From Gnetum montanum (lineage: Eukaryota > Streptophyta > Gnetopsida > Gnetales > Gnetaceae): a DNA stretch of 64,000 nt. Shown one piece after another: positions 23,382 through 35,386 of the stretch. The first letter of the stretch is position 1. Every line of letters begins with the position of its first letter. A model generated the notes under the pieces. That model worked only from the letters and a program-made list of their open reading frames with translations, was not told the origin of the DNA and ran no database searches. The stretch lies in contig MNCI01028834.1 of NCBI GenBank assembly GCA_015680685.1, positions 220,379-284,378 on the forward strand. Direction: 5' to 3'. The position numbers were made by a program, and so were the translations under genes.

Positions 23382-24570
23382 GATTCTATTGATCAAATTG
23401 AAGGCCTAAGGACTTTATTTATATCTTTTCCTTCTTGTCTCTTCGTCTTCCCTCAAATTTTATAATTCAATTTAATGTCCATTAAAATATATGAGAGATG
23501 TTTATGAGAAATAGTAGACATCTTGCCTAAGTGTAGAGGTCTCAGAGTAGATGTCTTCAAATCATGTGGGATATCTTCGCAAAGATGTCTATAATGAAAA
23601 TGGGAAATCTCACTTATATATGGGGCATTTCCTTTATAAGGACAAAATAAAAAGATGTTTTTTTAGAGGCCTAACACCACCAGACACCTCCAAACAAATC
23701 CCCATAGTCCCTAAAACATCCTAAACTGATCAAAATAGTCCCAAAACACTCTCAAACATGCCAAAAATATAAGGAAAGATCCCATCAGTGGAGAGATGTT
23801 ACATTGGCCTATTGGATCTTCAAATCACTTAAAATATGCCTTTTCATAAGAAGAACATCAACCTTAGAGGGCTACAAGAGAGAAAAAGGATTAAGGAGAG
23901 AATGTAGCTCACTTTACAAATTCCTTAAACTTAAGCATGCATATAAAAATTCACAAATGATAGAAAAATGAGGATAATTCACTTGATATAAAATAATGGA
24001 ATTGATCAATGAAAAATTCTTCTTCATTTCCCAAGAATTCCACTTTGTTTTATAGCCTTTTACTTTCTAAAAACTCAAAATTTGTGCTATGGCTAGGAAA
24101 TAGCTAGTTGGAACATCCCACTCAAGCTTGAGATGTTTCTAAGAAAATAGCCTTCATATAGATGGGACATACCATTAATGATTAGGATGTCTTCCTTGGG
24201 ATGTCCTATCTAGGACATCTCATTAGCAATTGGGATGTTTGTTGTCAATTTGGGATGTCTAGCTTGCAACTACACTTTTACTCTAGGATATTTCTTTGAT
24301 ATTTGGAACATCTCAGCAAATCTTAGAACAACCTTTTTTGCCTTGTAGATATCATTTTCTAATTAATACTTTGTGTCATCTCATATTGGCATCCTAGCTC
24401 TCATTCTATCATCCCACCTCTCATCTTGATAATGTAGCTCTTATTTTTGTAATTTAACACTCATTGCCCCAATTTGATATTGTCACTTTGAAACTCATGA
24501 TTGAGCTCTTGTAATGTTCTTTCTTATCCTACAACACAATACCTTACAAATACACTTTCCACATTCTCCA
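22641..24570 (-). mobile_element. Possible LTR with (GA)n leader, minus strand
   Basis: Read on the minus strand, a TATA box (GATATAAATAAAG, about 23410-23425) is followed by a (GA)n tract at 23331-23381, a common layout for an LTR promoter and leader. The minus-strand copia gag relic at 27417-28377 lies upstream in the same orientation. The ends are not defined and no target duplication was found. Confidence 0.3.
23331..23381. repeat. (TC)n microsatellite
   Basis: Nearly uninterrupted CT dinucleotides over about 50 bases, with one TCTATC interruption near 23348. Confidence 0.95.
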
Positions 24571-27416
24571 TTTTTTTAGGTTTTGACATACCAAAAGGTT
24601 AACAATCTTTAGCTTTTTTGTGATGTTCAAAACTTAAGAAAATGGGTTAGCATATTTAATGATATCATATGGTTAAATAAATTAAAGGAAAATTGTATAT
24701 ATATTTATTAATAATCCTATGACAACAAGAAAGATGAAGTAAAATAAGATAAACATGCACATATGCATTAGCTAAAATCATAAAAGGGCAACATTAGAAA
24801 ATGATAACATCACTAAGCAGATTTATCTGTTTGAGCATAATATAAGAATAAACTATATATAGTTGATATACACATCACAACCTGTTCCTAAGGTATACCA
24901 AAAAAAGTGCACATATCATAACATGAAAACATGTCCATATACAACTATATCTCCATAATTATATAAAAAATACAACTACCCAAATTGCCATAAGATAGCT
25001 GTCTGCATATAGCCCCAAAAACTCTTCCTCATTTTGGACATCACCCAAAAGGAAGGAATCATGCAAAGCCTCTAATCACTAACCTCTATATCATCATCCT
25101 CATTAGAGTAAAAATCTACATGAGTGGGTTGGTAAGTCTTCTCCTGATTGTTATTATTGTTGGTACTAGAGTTGGAGACCTATTGCTCATCATCATCAAA
25201 AGAAGATACTTTGACAAGAGCTCTTTGGGGATGAAGCTTTACTTGAAATTCAAATGATGAAGAAGGATGAGATGGAGCTTGCTAAGAAGATGAGGAAGGA
25301 CCATTTCTTTGATATGTTTTGGAAACTTATTACTCCTAGTGAGCTATGTCATCATACATGGTCTTCATTGTTTGTTGCTCAAACATTTGAGGAACATCCT
25401 CTTGTAAAAAGGTACTTGGTCTAGGCTACTTGGGATTAGGAAGAGGCTCCCCCTAGACATGTGAAGGTGGGATAGAAAGATCCTTATAATTTGATGCGTT
25501 TCCAAAATTATACCCTTAGGATGGCCTAGTTGTTTTAGAATGTCTAGATGGAGCTAGACTATTCTCTTCACAATCTGATACAAAAGGACTAGAAATATCC
25601 TTAAAATACTACCCATTTGGAGAAAGTGGAACTCTTAATTCATCCATTCTCTTATGCAAGCAAGAGAGGTTTTGATTGATCATCCCTAAGATTTTTCCAA
25701 AGGGATTTACTACCCTCTTTAAGACTAACTTCACTTATGCACTTACAAATTTCAATCTTCTAAGCTAAGGAGAGGCCCTAGGTGGAGATGTTTCATGCTT
25801 CCTTCTTTCCTTCTAAGGTGAAAAAATTAGGACTTCAAAATCTACAAGTGTTATGCTCTTATTTTTTGAGAACTCTACAAGACTCTTCTTCCCCTTGAGA
25901 AGAGGCATATCAGGGATAGGAACACATGTTGTTAAATCAATAAGCTAATAAGAGGAGGATGTCCATAAATCCTCTTTTTGGTAAATAAACCTAGCATGTC
26001 CTTATAAAGAATATGTCCAAATCTAGTGGCTGCCTAGTTAGAAGAGATTAGAGCTCAAATACTTATGTAGGAAATAAATAGTTATAGCTCCCTCCTTTTA
26101 CAATGATGTTATATAAGATAATACGTAAGAGGGTGGAAGCATCTTGGGATACTTAACATTTATAAGCTTTCCCACTTTTGAGAGACACTGAATTACCACA
26201 AATGGAATCACAAAATTCATCATTAAAAATAGGAATTATCCCATTAGTTAAGATGTCACTCATGGAATTTATATTAATCCCATGGCCTTCAAAGATGGAA
26301 ATACCAAGAATTGCATTCACTACTTGAAGTGAAGCCTCAATCACAGTTTCCCCAACAATAGAAGTAAAAGCCCCAACAATAGCATTAGTAATAGCAATAT
26401 ATAATAGAATTCTTTGATCAATATCTCAGGTACACAATAAGTCATAGAAACTATGGAAGCCTAACCAATAACTTGGAAGAATGCCATTAATTCCTTTTGA
26501 TGATGCTCTTGAAAAATAAGATTTCATTTAGAGACAATGGAGATAATATGAGTTACCTCAAACCAATGTTAAGAATTTGTAGAATGAGATTGAAGTAGAT
26601 ATATGTTTGTCTTACTTGTTGAAACTTCCTTTGTGATTTTGCCTTTTCAAGGACTGATCCTTGACATACTAGTCTTCTTGTGTGACATAGATTTGAGCAA
26701 GGATTGTAAGAAATGGACTAGAAATGTTGTGAGGGAGAAGCCCTTATCATTTGCATTGGGACATCCAAGGTTTGAGGAAATGGAATAAGAAAAACAAAGA
26801 TTAAATTTATATGGGAACAACTATCAAAGGTTTTTCCCACAAATTGGGACATTTCAAATACAAGTGGGGTTTCTCACTCATAATGGGCTTGTTAATAGTG
26901 GGATGTACAAGAAATAAATGGAGCATCCTAGGTGGGATATCTCACAAAAATATCGGATTTTTCAACATAAAGTTGGTTCTAATTAGGTAAGGGTGATTTG
27001 AAAAGAATGAAGATTCTAGGGAATGCTTCCAAAGGATAATGTCAATTATAAAATTAAGCTGAAATCAAGTCAAGGAAAATTCATACAAATACTTATCTAT
27101 ACTTACCTTACTTGCTCTTGAGAGGGTTTGATGCTTATGTGGATTTAACGTGAGGTTCTTTCTTTAGAGTTCCTACTCTATGATCAATAAAAATCTCTTG
27201 TATCCCATATGTCTTATCTCCCTTTGTAAAGTTCTTCGTTATTTCATTTATAGTAAGAGCATATGTTCTTTCTTCCTAGTTCTATTTGATTCTTCATACT
27301 TTTCTAACCTTTAAGACATTCTCTCTAGGCACCTTTGGATAATACCAAGGAGTCATATTATATGAACAAGTATTCATATGATAATGTTTGATTTTCAAAT
27401 AACAGTTCGATTACGT
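24571..27416. other. Unidentified, probably retrotransposon-derived
   Basis: Between the possible LTR and the copia gag relic. No pol domain can be recognised on the minus strand, where it would be expected, so the internal part is deleted or too decayed. Short open stretches (26153-26344 minus, 26603-26788 plus) have no recognisable motif. Confidence 0.4.
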
Positions 27417-28377
27417 ATGCCCAAACTTACCATAATAATAACATTTAATTTTCCTTACATGAGCAACATGATCAAATCATGGAATGTAATCTCATTTGGA
27501 TGAAGTGCTTGAGGATGCCTTAGTTTCTTGATGACTTCCTAGTTCACGTTTTTCATGTGGATCTCTTCCTTATTCTAAGACTATTTAAAGTGTCTCCTTT
27601 TCTTTAATAAGACTCTCATTTACAAGCTTTGTATCTATAAAATCTTTAAGAATCTGCTCATATGAGGATGTTATTTTTTTATTCTTAGCCCTTAGGTTTG
27701 ATTTTTCTTGTGAGAGATTCAAATATATTTGATTTAGTTGAGATAACTCTAAATCTTTATTATTTAAGATTTTCTTCAATTTAATTCATAGACTTTGAAA
27801 GGATAAAATCTCATTGCATAGTAAGTTATGCCTTTCTTCAATAGTTCCTTCAAGTTCCTCATTTTCCATTATTGAATCATCATCAGTAAGGATCATATAG
27901 ATGAGATGTAATCTTGAGGAGTTATCATATGTTTCTGCTTCACTTTGCTCATCATTCAAGTTGGTGTAGAACTTTTTCTTTTTTGTATCAACTTTAGATT
28001 GCTCCTTCTTTGAAAACCTTCTAGAAATTGGACATTCAAAGGCCACATGGCCTCTACCACCACGAATCCAAAATTCTATAGACAATGCATTAAAATTTGA
28101 AAATTTAAAATTCTTACCTCTTTTCTTACATTTTATGCTAGATTGATTCAAGATTTTGTCTTTTTTTGCAAGTAATAATTTTACTCTACTTGACAAGGAA
28201 GAAAATTCATCCTCACTATTTGCTTCATGTTTAGGTGGCTTCTTCTCCTTTGATGAACTCTTAAGGGCAATGGAATTTTACATGATTGCACCTTTGCTTA
28301 TGATATTCATCTCATATGCTATGAGTGTACTTTATAGCTCTTCAAATTTGAAGACTAAAAAATCCCTCATTATCTAA
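27417..28377 (-). pseudogene. Ty1/copia-type gag C-terminal relic
   Basis: Minus-strand reading gives the C-terminal half of a plant copia gag: an ALKSSSKEKK stretch near 28250, then GGRGHVAFECP near 28040 (a CCHC knuckle with its first Cys positions lost), an acidic linker, a coiled-coil-like segment (27585-27779) and a second knuckle remnant CYYYGKFGHT near 27420-27460 with one Cys changed to Tyr. The N-terminal half is missing because homology stops at 28377, where copy B begins. Stops separate the blocks. Confidence 0.75.
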
Positions 28378-30749
28378 GCCTACTCAATCCCAATGATTTT
28401 TCCTTGGGATAGGATCTTGGGGAAGGCACAGGCATGGAAGATAGGGTAAACCATTTTGTCCACCCATAGCCTGACTTTCTCAATATAAATCACCTTTCAC
28501 TCCTTTTTCACCCCTAGCCACTCCTCGATGTCCTCCTAATTATGTGCATCTTTCTTAGATTTTTCTCCCATAGGGAGACTATCAGAGGAAATGCTAAAAA
28601 GATTTGCAAATAATTGATCGTTGGCATCAAAGACCATGCACACACCGTGAACACATGTGTGGAAGTGGTCTACCTTTTTGGAGAAGGATTTGGCTATGGA
28701 AAGCAGCTCAATAGGTAGGACACTTAGGTTAATAGCCAAAAATAAGTTCATAAGCCTAGCCTCCTAGAGGTTATGGACAGGCATGGTTGGGGCCCCATTG
28801 TAGAGCCAACACTAGGTCTTTTCCATGTCCTCGTACTTAAAAAAGAGGTTGGTTGCATTGCATTCGGAGGCCATCACAGTCACCTCCTGGGATTTCTTCA
28901 CTACCAAAAAATAAAGAGAGAGAGAGAGAGGGTTAGAAAAAGGTAAATATCACTCAAACATATAATAGCAGATTCACACTTTAGCATACTAGGTTTAAAA
29001 GACATGGGAAACGGTGGGAGATCCACCAAAATGTCTTTGAGAGTGAGTGGCCTGAGGGATGTCCATTCCCTATCTAACCAATTAGCTTCTTTACACTTCT
29101 CATAAAATTAGGAATACCAAGTTGGATAGGTTCTGAATTCACCCCCAAGTTGGCCTATCATGCTAGTGCACACATTCCCAGTGGAGGAAAACTCCCGTAG
29201 GGTCATTTGTGCCAATGCCAAGGTGTCTGTGTCATCGTGGAGACCACTCCTATCAATAAAAAACCTAGTAACACAAAAAAATGCATATATACACTATTAA
29301 TACCTATGTCTAGTGTAGCATGGATCACACAAAGATAAAATACCTTCGTAGAACTCACCCGCCAGCATAGTAAATGATTCTATGTGGGTTTTGAAAGTAG
29401 GTGTCCATGTGATGGGCAACAAACAATGTGTTGTATAAGTGATAACACTTATACTCAGGCATTTCCCAAATCCAACCTAAGCATCTTAGGCTTTTTGGAT
29501 GTTCGTTGGAACCTTCTCTCTGCTCTCCCCTAATTGACCCATCAGTCAAAAATTTCAGAATACCTTGATTTTCCTGGGGCAACAAGGTTGCTGTGATTGT
29601 AGCTACTGTCTCCATTGATAAGTGTGACCAAACAATCACACTAAAATGCTAAAGGAGGAAATGAAGGAAGTCTCATGCACCCTCATAGAACCAGACCACT
29701 TGTTGCTCCACACGTGCATGGGAAGGAGGAACATTGGCCACCAGTTCGCTAAGGCAACACAGGACTCCTAGAATTTCCAGGATAATCAAAATGGGTTTCA
29801 ACATGACGTTGCACAACGAAGAACCAAACATTAGCGCTATGTATGACCGAAGTTTACACGTAGCGTAGCATAACTCTCTCATTATGTATAGCATAGCATG
29901 GCATTTTCATTGCATGAAGTGTAGTAAGATTTCACAGTCACAAAAAATTTAAAGAAAAATAATTTTAAGAAAACATGAGCAAACAACAACAAAACAAGCC
30001 TCATAGCGTAGCATGGCCTTCAAAACTCACACAATGTAACAACACTTAGATGACATGTAATGTAGTAAATGAACAAGAGTAGGTAGATGTGCAATAATAC
30101 AATGATGTAATCAACGCATTACTACAATAAGCATGGCAACATGGCAAGCTTTACAAATTTAGCAATGTAGCGGTATTGCAGATTCAACAGCGTAACAATA
30201 TGACAAATCTACAAGACCTTACAACATACTGGCATACTGCGATAAAAATGTTAAAAAGTAGAGAAAAGTAAAAATTCACTATGCTATAACCATGCTTCTA
30301 CCGTACAAAATAACTCATGTTGTACTACATTAAACATGTGTCTTATTTTTCAATTCGTGTAGATGGCCAAACCCTCCTAAGGGTAGTGTGCTATGCTAGC
30401 CATGCGCTAAGCTATCTAGACTCACCCAAATCGCTGTGACAAGGCAGTCACAAAAATGGTGGCTGAGGTGATACCACATGCAGCTATAGCGTAATGTCCA
30501 TACAGTCGCTATGGCCAACCAGCAACAATGGCAGCATAGTGGCCAAAACGGTGATCAAAATTAGTGATAGCAAAAGATTCGGATTCCAACAATAACGATT
30601 GGTGAAGTCAAAGGTGGCACGACAACTTACCGAGTAGACGGAGTCTCCTCCCACACTTCAACGTGTGCCTAGGTTAGGTGCCCCAAAGTATCCTTGAATT
30701 CATCCACCATAGCCAACCCTCCATGCTTACGTTTTCTTTTAGGTGCTAT
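28378..30749 (-). pseudogene. Antisense multi-exon gene inside element copy B, truncated
   Basis: Same gene as at 2819-8116 and 60172-64000. Exon model on the minus strand: 30749-30631, 29811-29359, 29264-28990 and 28900-28378 (cut off). Exon 1 has a basic motif PKRKRK that looks like a nuclear localisation signal; its start codon is ATA where copy C has ATG. The exon 1 donor is GTAAG (30626-30630). The acceptor of exon 2 reads AA in place of AG. Exon 2 begins PILIILEILGVLCC and is open for long stretches; exon 4 contains FSKKVDHFHTCVHGV and ends in FPKILSQGKIIGIE. Only a few stops are present, so this copy is younger than A. Function unknown. Confidence 0.75.
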
Positions 30750-30880
30750 TGCCTCACTTGCAAATGTTGTTGCCTACTACGCTACATTATTTTGATTTCT
30801 CTCAGCACGATCGCGCTATGCTCTAGATGTGGGCTCTACGCTTTGACAATGAAAATGATAATTTTACCAGGGGTAAAGCC

Positions 30881-30890
30881 CTATTTATAG
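30881..30890 (-). promoter_or_regulatory. TATA box of the antisense gene, copy B
   Basis: Minus-strand CTATAAATAG, 141 bp before the (lost) start codon. Downstream sequence down to about 30830 matches copy C closely (TACCCCTGGTAAA, then TCATTTTC.TTGT and AGAGC.CACAT). Confidence 0.75.
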
Positions 30891-31065
30891 TCAACACCAT
30901 GAAAAAAATTTGTCATTTTCGCATCCCAAGTGATGTGGGATGCCTTGTGTAGCGTAGTACTTTCATGTCATAAACTTGCGATAATGTAGCATTCTTGTTT
31001 GCAAATAGGTGGGCCCAACCAAAAATTTTTTCCTGCCTTAAATTAGCAACCTACTTGTACAAAAC
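30891..31065. other. Spacer between antisense promoter and array 2, copy B
   Basis: No gene. It would be the upstream region of the antisense gene. Confidence 0.5.
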
Positions 31066-31375
31066 CTATGCACCATGGTTTGTAAAGACCTTAAACTAGT
31101 GAAATTTTACAAAGTCTACTTATTAATGGTCTTCAAAGACCTTAAAATAGTAGCCTCTATAATGCCAACCTATTAACGGTCTGCAAAGACCTTAAACTAG
31201 TAACCTTGTCCACCAACCTGTTAATGGTCTGCAAAGACCTTAAATTAGTAACTTTACCTTTACAACCTGTTAATGGTCTAGCACAACCTTAAACTAGTAG
31301 AGCTAATGTCAATTGCATGTTTGAATCCACTCACGGTTTGCCAAGACCTTAAACTAGTAACTTGCGAACTTGGCC
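31066..31375. repeat. Hairpin array 2 of element copy B
   Basis: Five or six units of about 45-50 bp. Perfect 5-bp stems with a 4-base loop: GGTCT-TCAA-AGACC at 31128-31141, GGTCT-GCAA-AGACC at 31178-31191 and again at 31226-31239; GGTTT-GTAA-AGACC at 31077-31090 keeps pairing by G-T wobble. Each is followed by TTAAACTAGTA or close to it. Confidence 0.9.
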
Positions 31376-31480
31376 AAATAAACAATCATTGCATGTTTCA
31401 TTATTGCTTTGCAAATATTTACTATTATGTGCTATAACTACAAATAGGTATCACTTGACTAGGCTTCTTCTTATTATGGT

Positions 31481-31482
31481 AG
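31481..31482 (+). promoter_or_regulatory. 3' splice-site-like AG at the start of pol, copy B
   Basis: CTTCTTCTTATTATGGTAG precedes the first pol homology. The equivalents are TTGATTTTGCAG in A and CTCATTTTGGCAG in C. Confidence 0.55.
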
Positions 31483-34400
31483 GTTGAACAAGATGACCAT
31501 GCAGCATGATCTACACTTACTTTTAACCTTGATAGGTCCTCATGGAAAGCTTGCAAGATATCCGAACTTAGAGTTGATAGATAGGAATTCATTTACTAAT
31601 AACATCGTAGCATCCCTGAAAACATCCCTAGATTAGCCTGAACATTTGGTCTAAGACTTAGACTTAGAGGCCAAGGATGTGACCAAGGCCCCTCTCATTG
31701 AAGCACCAGTAACGACATCCAGGGGGGAAATAAAAACACTAAAACTAAGTTCCCTCCTAGATCAACAAATGCAAAAAGATGTATCCAGAGTCCTTCAAGA
31801 TAACATCAAAGTATTTGCATGGTCCTACAATGACATGCCATGCTTAGACCCACGACTAATACAACATAACATTGTATTGGACCCACATGTCAAACCGGTT
31901 AAACAAAAGGCTCGAAAAATGAAACCAAAACTCGCATTAGTCATACGTGATGAAATCACTAAGCTATACCAAGCAGGCTTCATTCATGCAGTTGATTACT
32001 TAGTGTCAAAAATTATTGTGGTATTTAAGAAAATAGGAAGAATAAGAATTTTTATAGACTTCTGTGATCTAAATAAAGCAAATATTAAAGATTAGTTCTC
32101 ACTACCAAGTATCGATCAGCTTATCGACACTACAGTTGGTCATGCTTTACTATCCTTCATGGATGGGTTCTTGGGTTATAATCAAATTTGCATAAATCTA
32201 GAGCATCAGTTGACAACTATGTTTATGACCCCTTGGGGTACCTTCTGTTACACTATGATGCCCTTTGGTCTAAATAATATTAGAGAAACCTATCAATGAG
32301 CCATGACCGACATATTTAGTGACTACCTTCTAGAGAGACTAAACGATTATGTGGATGACATAGCAGTCAAGTCTAAGATAACTATTGATCATACCACTGA
32401 TTTAGATGTACTCCTGAAGCGTTTTCATAGCCATGACTTATGTATTAATCCAAAGAAATGTGTTTTTGACATAAAAACTGGATGCATGCTAGGGTTTGTA
32501 GTATTGGAGGATAGAATATGAGTGGACCTTGACAAAGTTAAGACCATAGTTAACTTAGCAACCCCTACTAACCTTAAACAATTGCATGGGTTGCAAGGTA
32601 TAATATAGTTCATCAGAAGGTTTATAGTAAGGTTGACTAACAAGTTACATCCCATGCAACACTTACTAAAGAAGGGGGTTAACTTTGAGTAGACAACACA
32701 GTGTCGACAAGCCTTCGATGACTTGAAGAAAGAGCTTTTATACCTTCCAACTATTTACCCACCACAGAGGGATAAGCCTTTCTACATCTACCTTGCTACT
32801 TTAGACACGTCTATCACAATGTTGTTATGCTAAAAATGAAAAGATAACTCTAAAACCCCAATCTATTACCTGAGCCACACATTAATAGAATATGAAGCCA
32901 AATACAACGAAGTGGAAAGGAATTGTCTTGCCTTAGTGTTTGCGCTAAAAAAAGTGGAGACACTACCTATTCTATAGCCAAGTGAACATTATATGCAAAA
33001 GCAATGTGCTTCAGGCTATCATGAACAACTTATATAAAAGTAGCAAGATAGCCCGATGGAAAGTAATAACAGTGGATTTTGATTTACACTATGTAGCCTA
33101 ATCATCAACGGGTAGCTTGTAACCTCACCTGTTGATGATCAGGTGATCATAGAACTTGATTTCCTTGATAAAAATATTAGCAGTATCAACCTTGTACCAT
33201 CGCATTTCGAGATCATTTTGCATTTCGATGGTGCCTCAACCACGCGAGGTGGTAGTGCCACTATCGTCATTACATTCCCCTTGGGGGGCATGTAACCTTT
33301 TGCTTACCACTTCACGTTCCTTTGTACTAACAATGTAGCTGAGTATAGAGGACTCCTTAGGGGCCTCTTAGCATCCTAACAATTAAAAATTTGACATTTG
33401 GCAATCTGAGGTGACTCTCAACTTGTCGTTAATCAAATCACTAAAGTCTATGCCTATAAATCTTTGCACTTACAAACTTATTGTGATTTGGCCAAAAACT
33501 TGTTGCAACAGTTAGAACACTGTAGTGACAGACATCTAGCATGTGCCATGTAGTGAGAATACCATAGTCAATGCCTTAGCTATGCTAGCATTAAATGTAC
33601 CACCACACCTATTTACAACTCTACCTACTTCGATAAAAAAGTGCACAGACCCTATCATCCAAGTAGTACACATGGCCTTCGTAAGCGTTACCAATTCCGA
33701 AGAGTGGTATACTAACATGAAAGCCTACCTGTAGCATGGTGAACCCCCACATGGTTTGACATTCATCCAAAGGGATGCAATCTGAAAGAGAGCATGGTAG
33801 TATGTCCTTGTAGGAGATAATACCTTGTGTAAACACTCCTTTGATGGAATATTGTTAACTTGCATTGGTGGGGAGGAGGCACAAAAAATGGTTAGCAAAG
33901 CTCATGAAGGACTATGTGGATGACACATAGCTCCCAAAGCCATGGTAGCTAAGATCATATGCCTAGGGTATTACTGGCCTTGCATGGAATGAGACTAGTT
34001 TGCTAAAGTCAAAACATATGACATGTACCAACATCACACAAATCTTATACATGTGTTACCTACTGAGTTGCACCCTACGCAGATCACGTGTCCATTCCAA
34101 TGATGGGGACTAGATATCATAGGACCCATAATAGCTAAGTCTTCCACAAGACATAGCTTTATCATTACTACCACCAAACACTTTACGAAGTGGGTAGAGG
34201 CTATCCCCCTTAGAAAAACTACATCTCAATAGGTTTTTCACTTCATCCATCGTAACAAGGTTTGATCTTCCCATGAATATCGTGATGGAAAATGGGCCAT
34301 AGTTTAGTGGTGCGGAAACCAAAACCTTTTATAGAAACCTTGGCATTAAGCAATCTTTTTCGTTGTCATATTAATCACAAGATGATGGTCAAGTAGAAGC

Positions 34401-34937
34401 AACAAACAAGGCCATCATCAACTTGGTTAAAAGAATACTTAGTAACATCAAGAGACAATGGCATGAGCAAATCCTCTATGTTCTATGGGCCTACCATACG
34501 ACATGTAGGACAACTATAGGTAAGATCCCCTATAGCCTAGTTTACAAATTTGAATTAGTCTTACATCTTGAATTGCAGGTACCATCACTGTTGATGATTC
34601 TTTCAAGAATTGTAAATAAAACCCAGAACAATGAGTGAGGATCATTGATCTTAACTCCCTAGAGGAAGAGCATGCACAAACACTGGGTCAGATCGAATGG
34701 TATTAGGACAAGTAGCAACAAAAGCATCATGCAGACCTACATCGATGATCGATTAAAAAGGGGGACCTAGTCCTCAAAGCTATGCATGAACATGTAGATA
34801 AGTTTTTGGAAAATTGGGAAGGTCCATTCGTAGTCACAAAATCCTATGAGAATGGAGCCTTTAAGCTGGTAGACAGAGAGGGTAGAGAGTTTGCAAATCC
34901 TATGAACCACTTATACTTGAATTTGTACTACATCTAG
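31483..34937 (+). pseudogene. pol of copy B (RT, RNase H, second RNase H, integrase), Tat-like
   Basis: Full-length but broken pol. Linker with IQHNIVLDPHVK (about 31860-31900); RT with FIDFCDL, MTPWGTFCYTMMPFGL and intact YVDD at 32348-32359; first RNase H (about 32770-33080); second, archaeal-type RNase H (about 33215-33560) with HFDGAST and TNNVAEYRGLL; integrase zinc region (about 33870-34050) where a Cys is changed to Tyr; integrase core (34100-34530) with GLDIIGP and VMENGP, so the second catalytic Asp is Glu; C-terminal domain ending in LYLNLYYI and a stop at 34935-34937. Stops include a TGA at a site usually CGA (Arg) near 32297. Two RNase H domains place it in the Tat lineage. Confidence 0.92.
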
Positions 34938-34944
34938 TGTAGAA

Positions 34945-35275
34945 GAAAGGTAAGCATCCACAGTCTGCTATGACTCTAAACTGGCATCCATAGTCTACCA
35001 TGACTATAAACTAGCAGAGATAGTCTTCCTTGACTATAAACTAGCATAGAACATTCACTATGATGTTAAACTAGTATAGATGGTCTGCTACAACCTTAAA
35101 TTGGCCCACTCATAATCTGCTACGATGATAAACTAGCATAGTGGTCTGTAGGACCTTAAACTAGCATAGTGGTCTTCTAGGACATTAAACTAGCACATTG
35201 TGGTCTGCTAGGATCTTAAACTAGTACATCATATGGTCTACCAAGATCTTAAATTGGGTTCATGACATAAAATTC
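34945..35275. repeat. Hairpin array 3 of element copy B
   Basis: About nine units. Perfect stems: TAGTC-TACCAT-GACTA at 34991-35006, TAGTC-TTCCTT-GACTA at 35021-35036, AACAT with ATGTT at 35050-35054 and 35063-35067, GGTC-TGTAG-GACC at 35143-35155. Each is followed by a TAAACTAGCA-type spacer. The stem sequence differs from unit to unit while its partner changes with it. Confidence 0.9.
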
Positions 35276-35386
35276 CCAACTCACATCCATGACCATTCAA
35301 ACATGTGAGTGTGTATAGTGCCCATGCAGGGTGGAGGGTTGTAGTTCCAGAACATAATTCATGATGACAAGAAAGCACTCTCTAAA

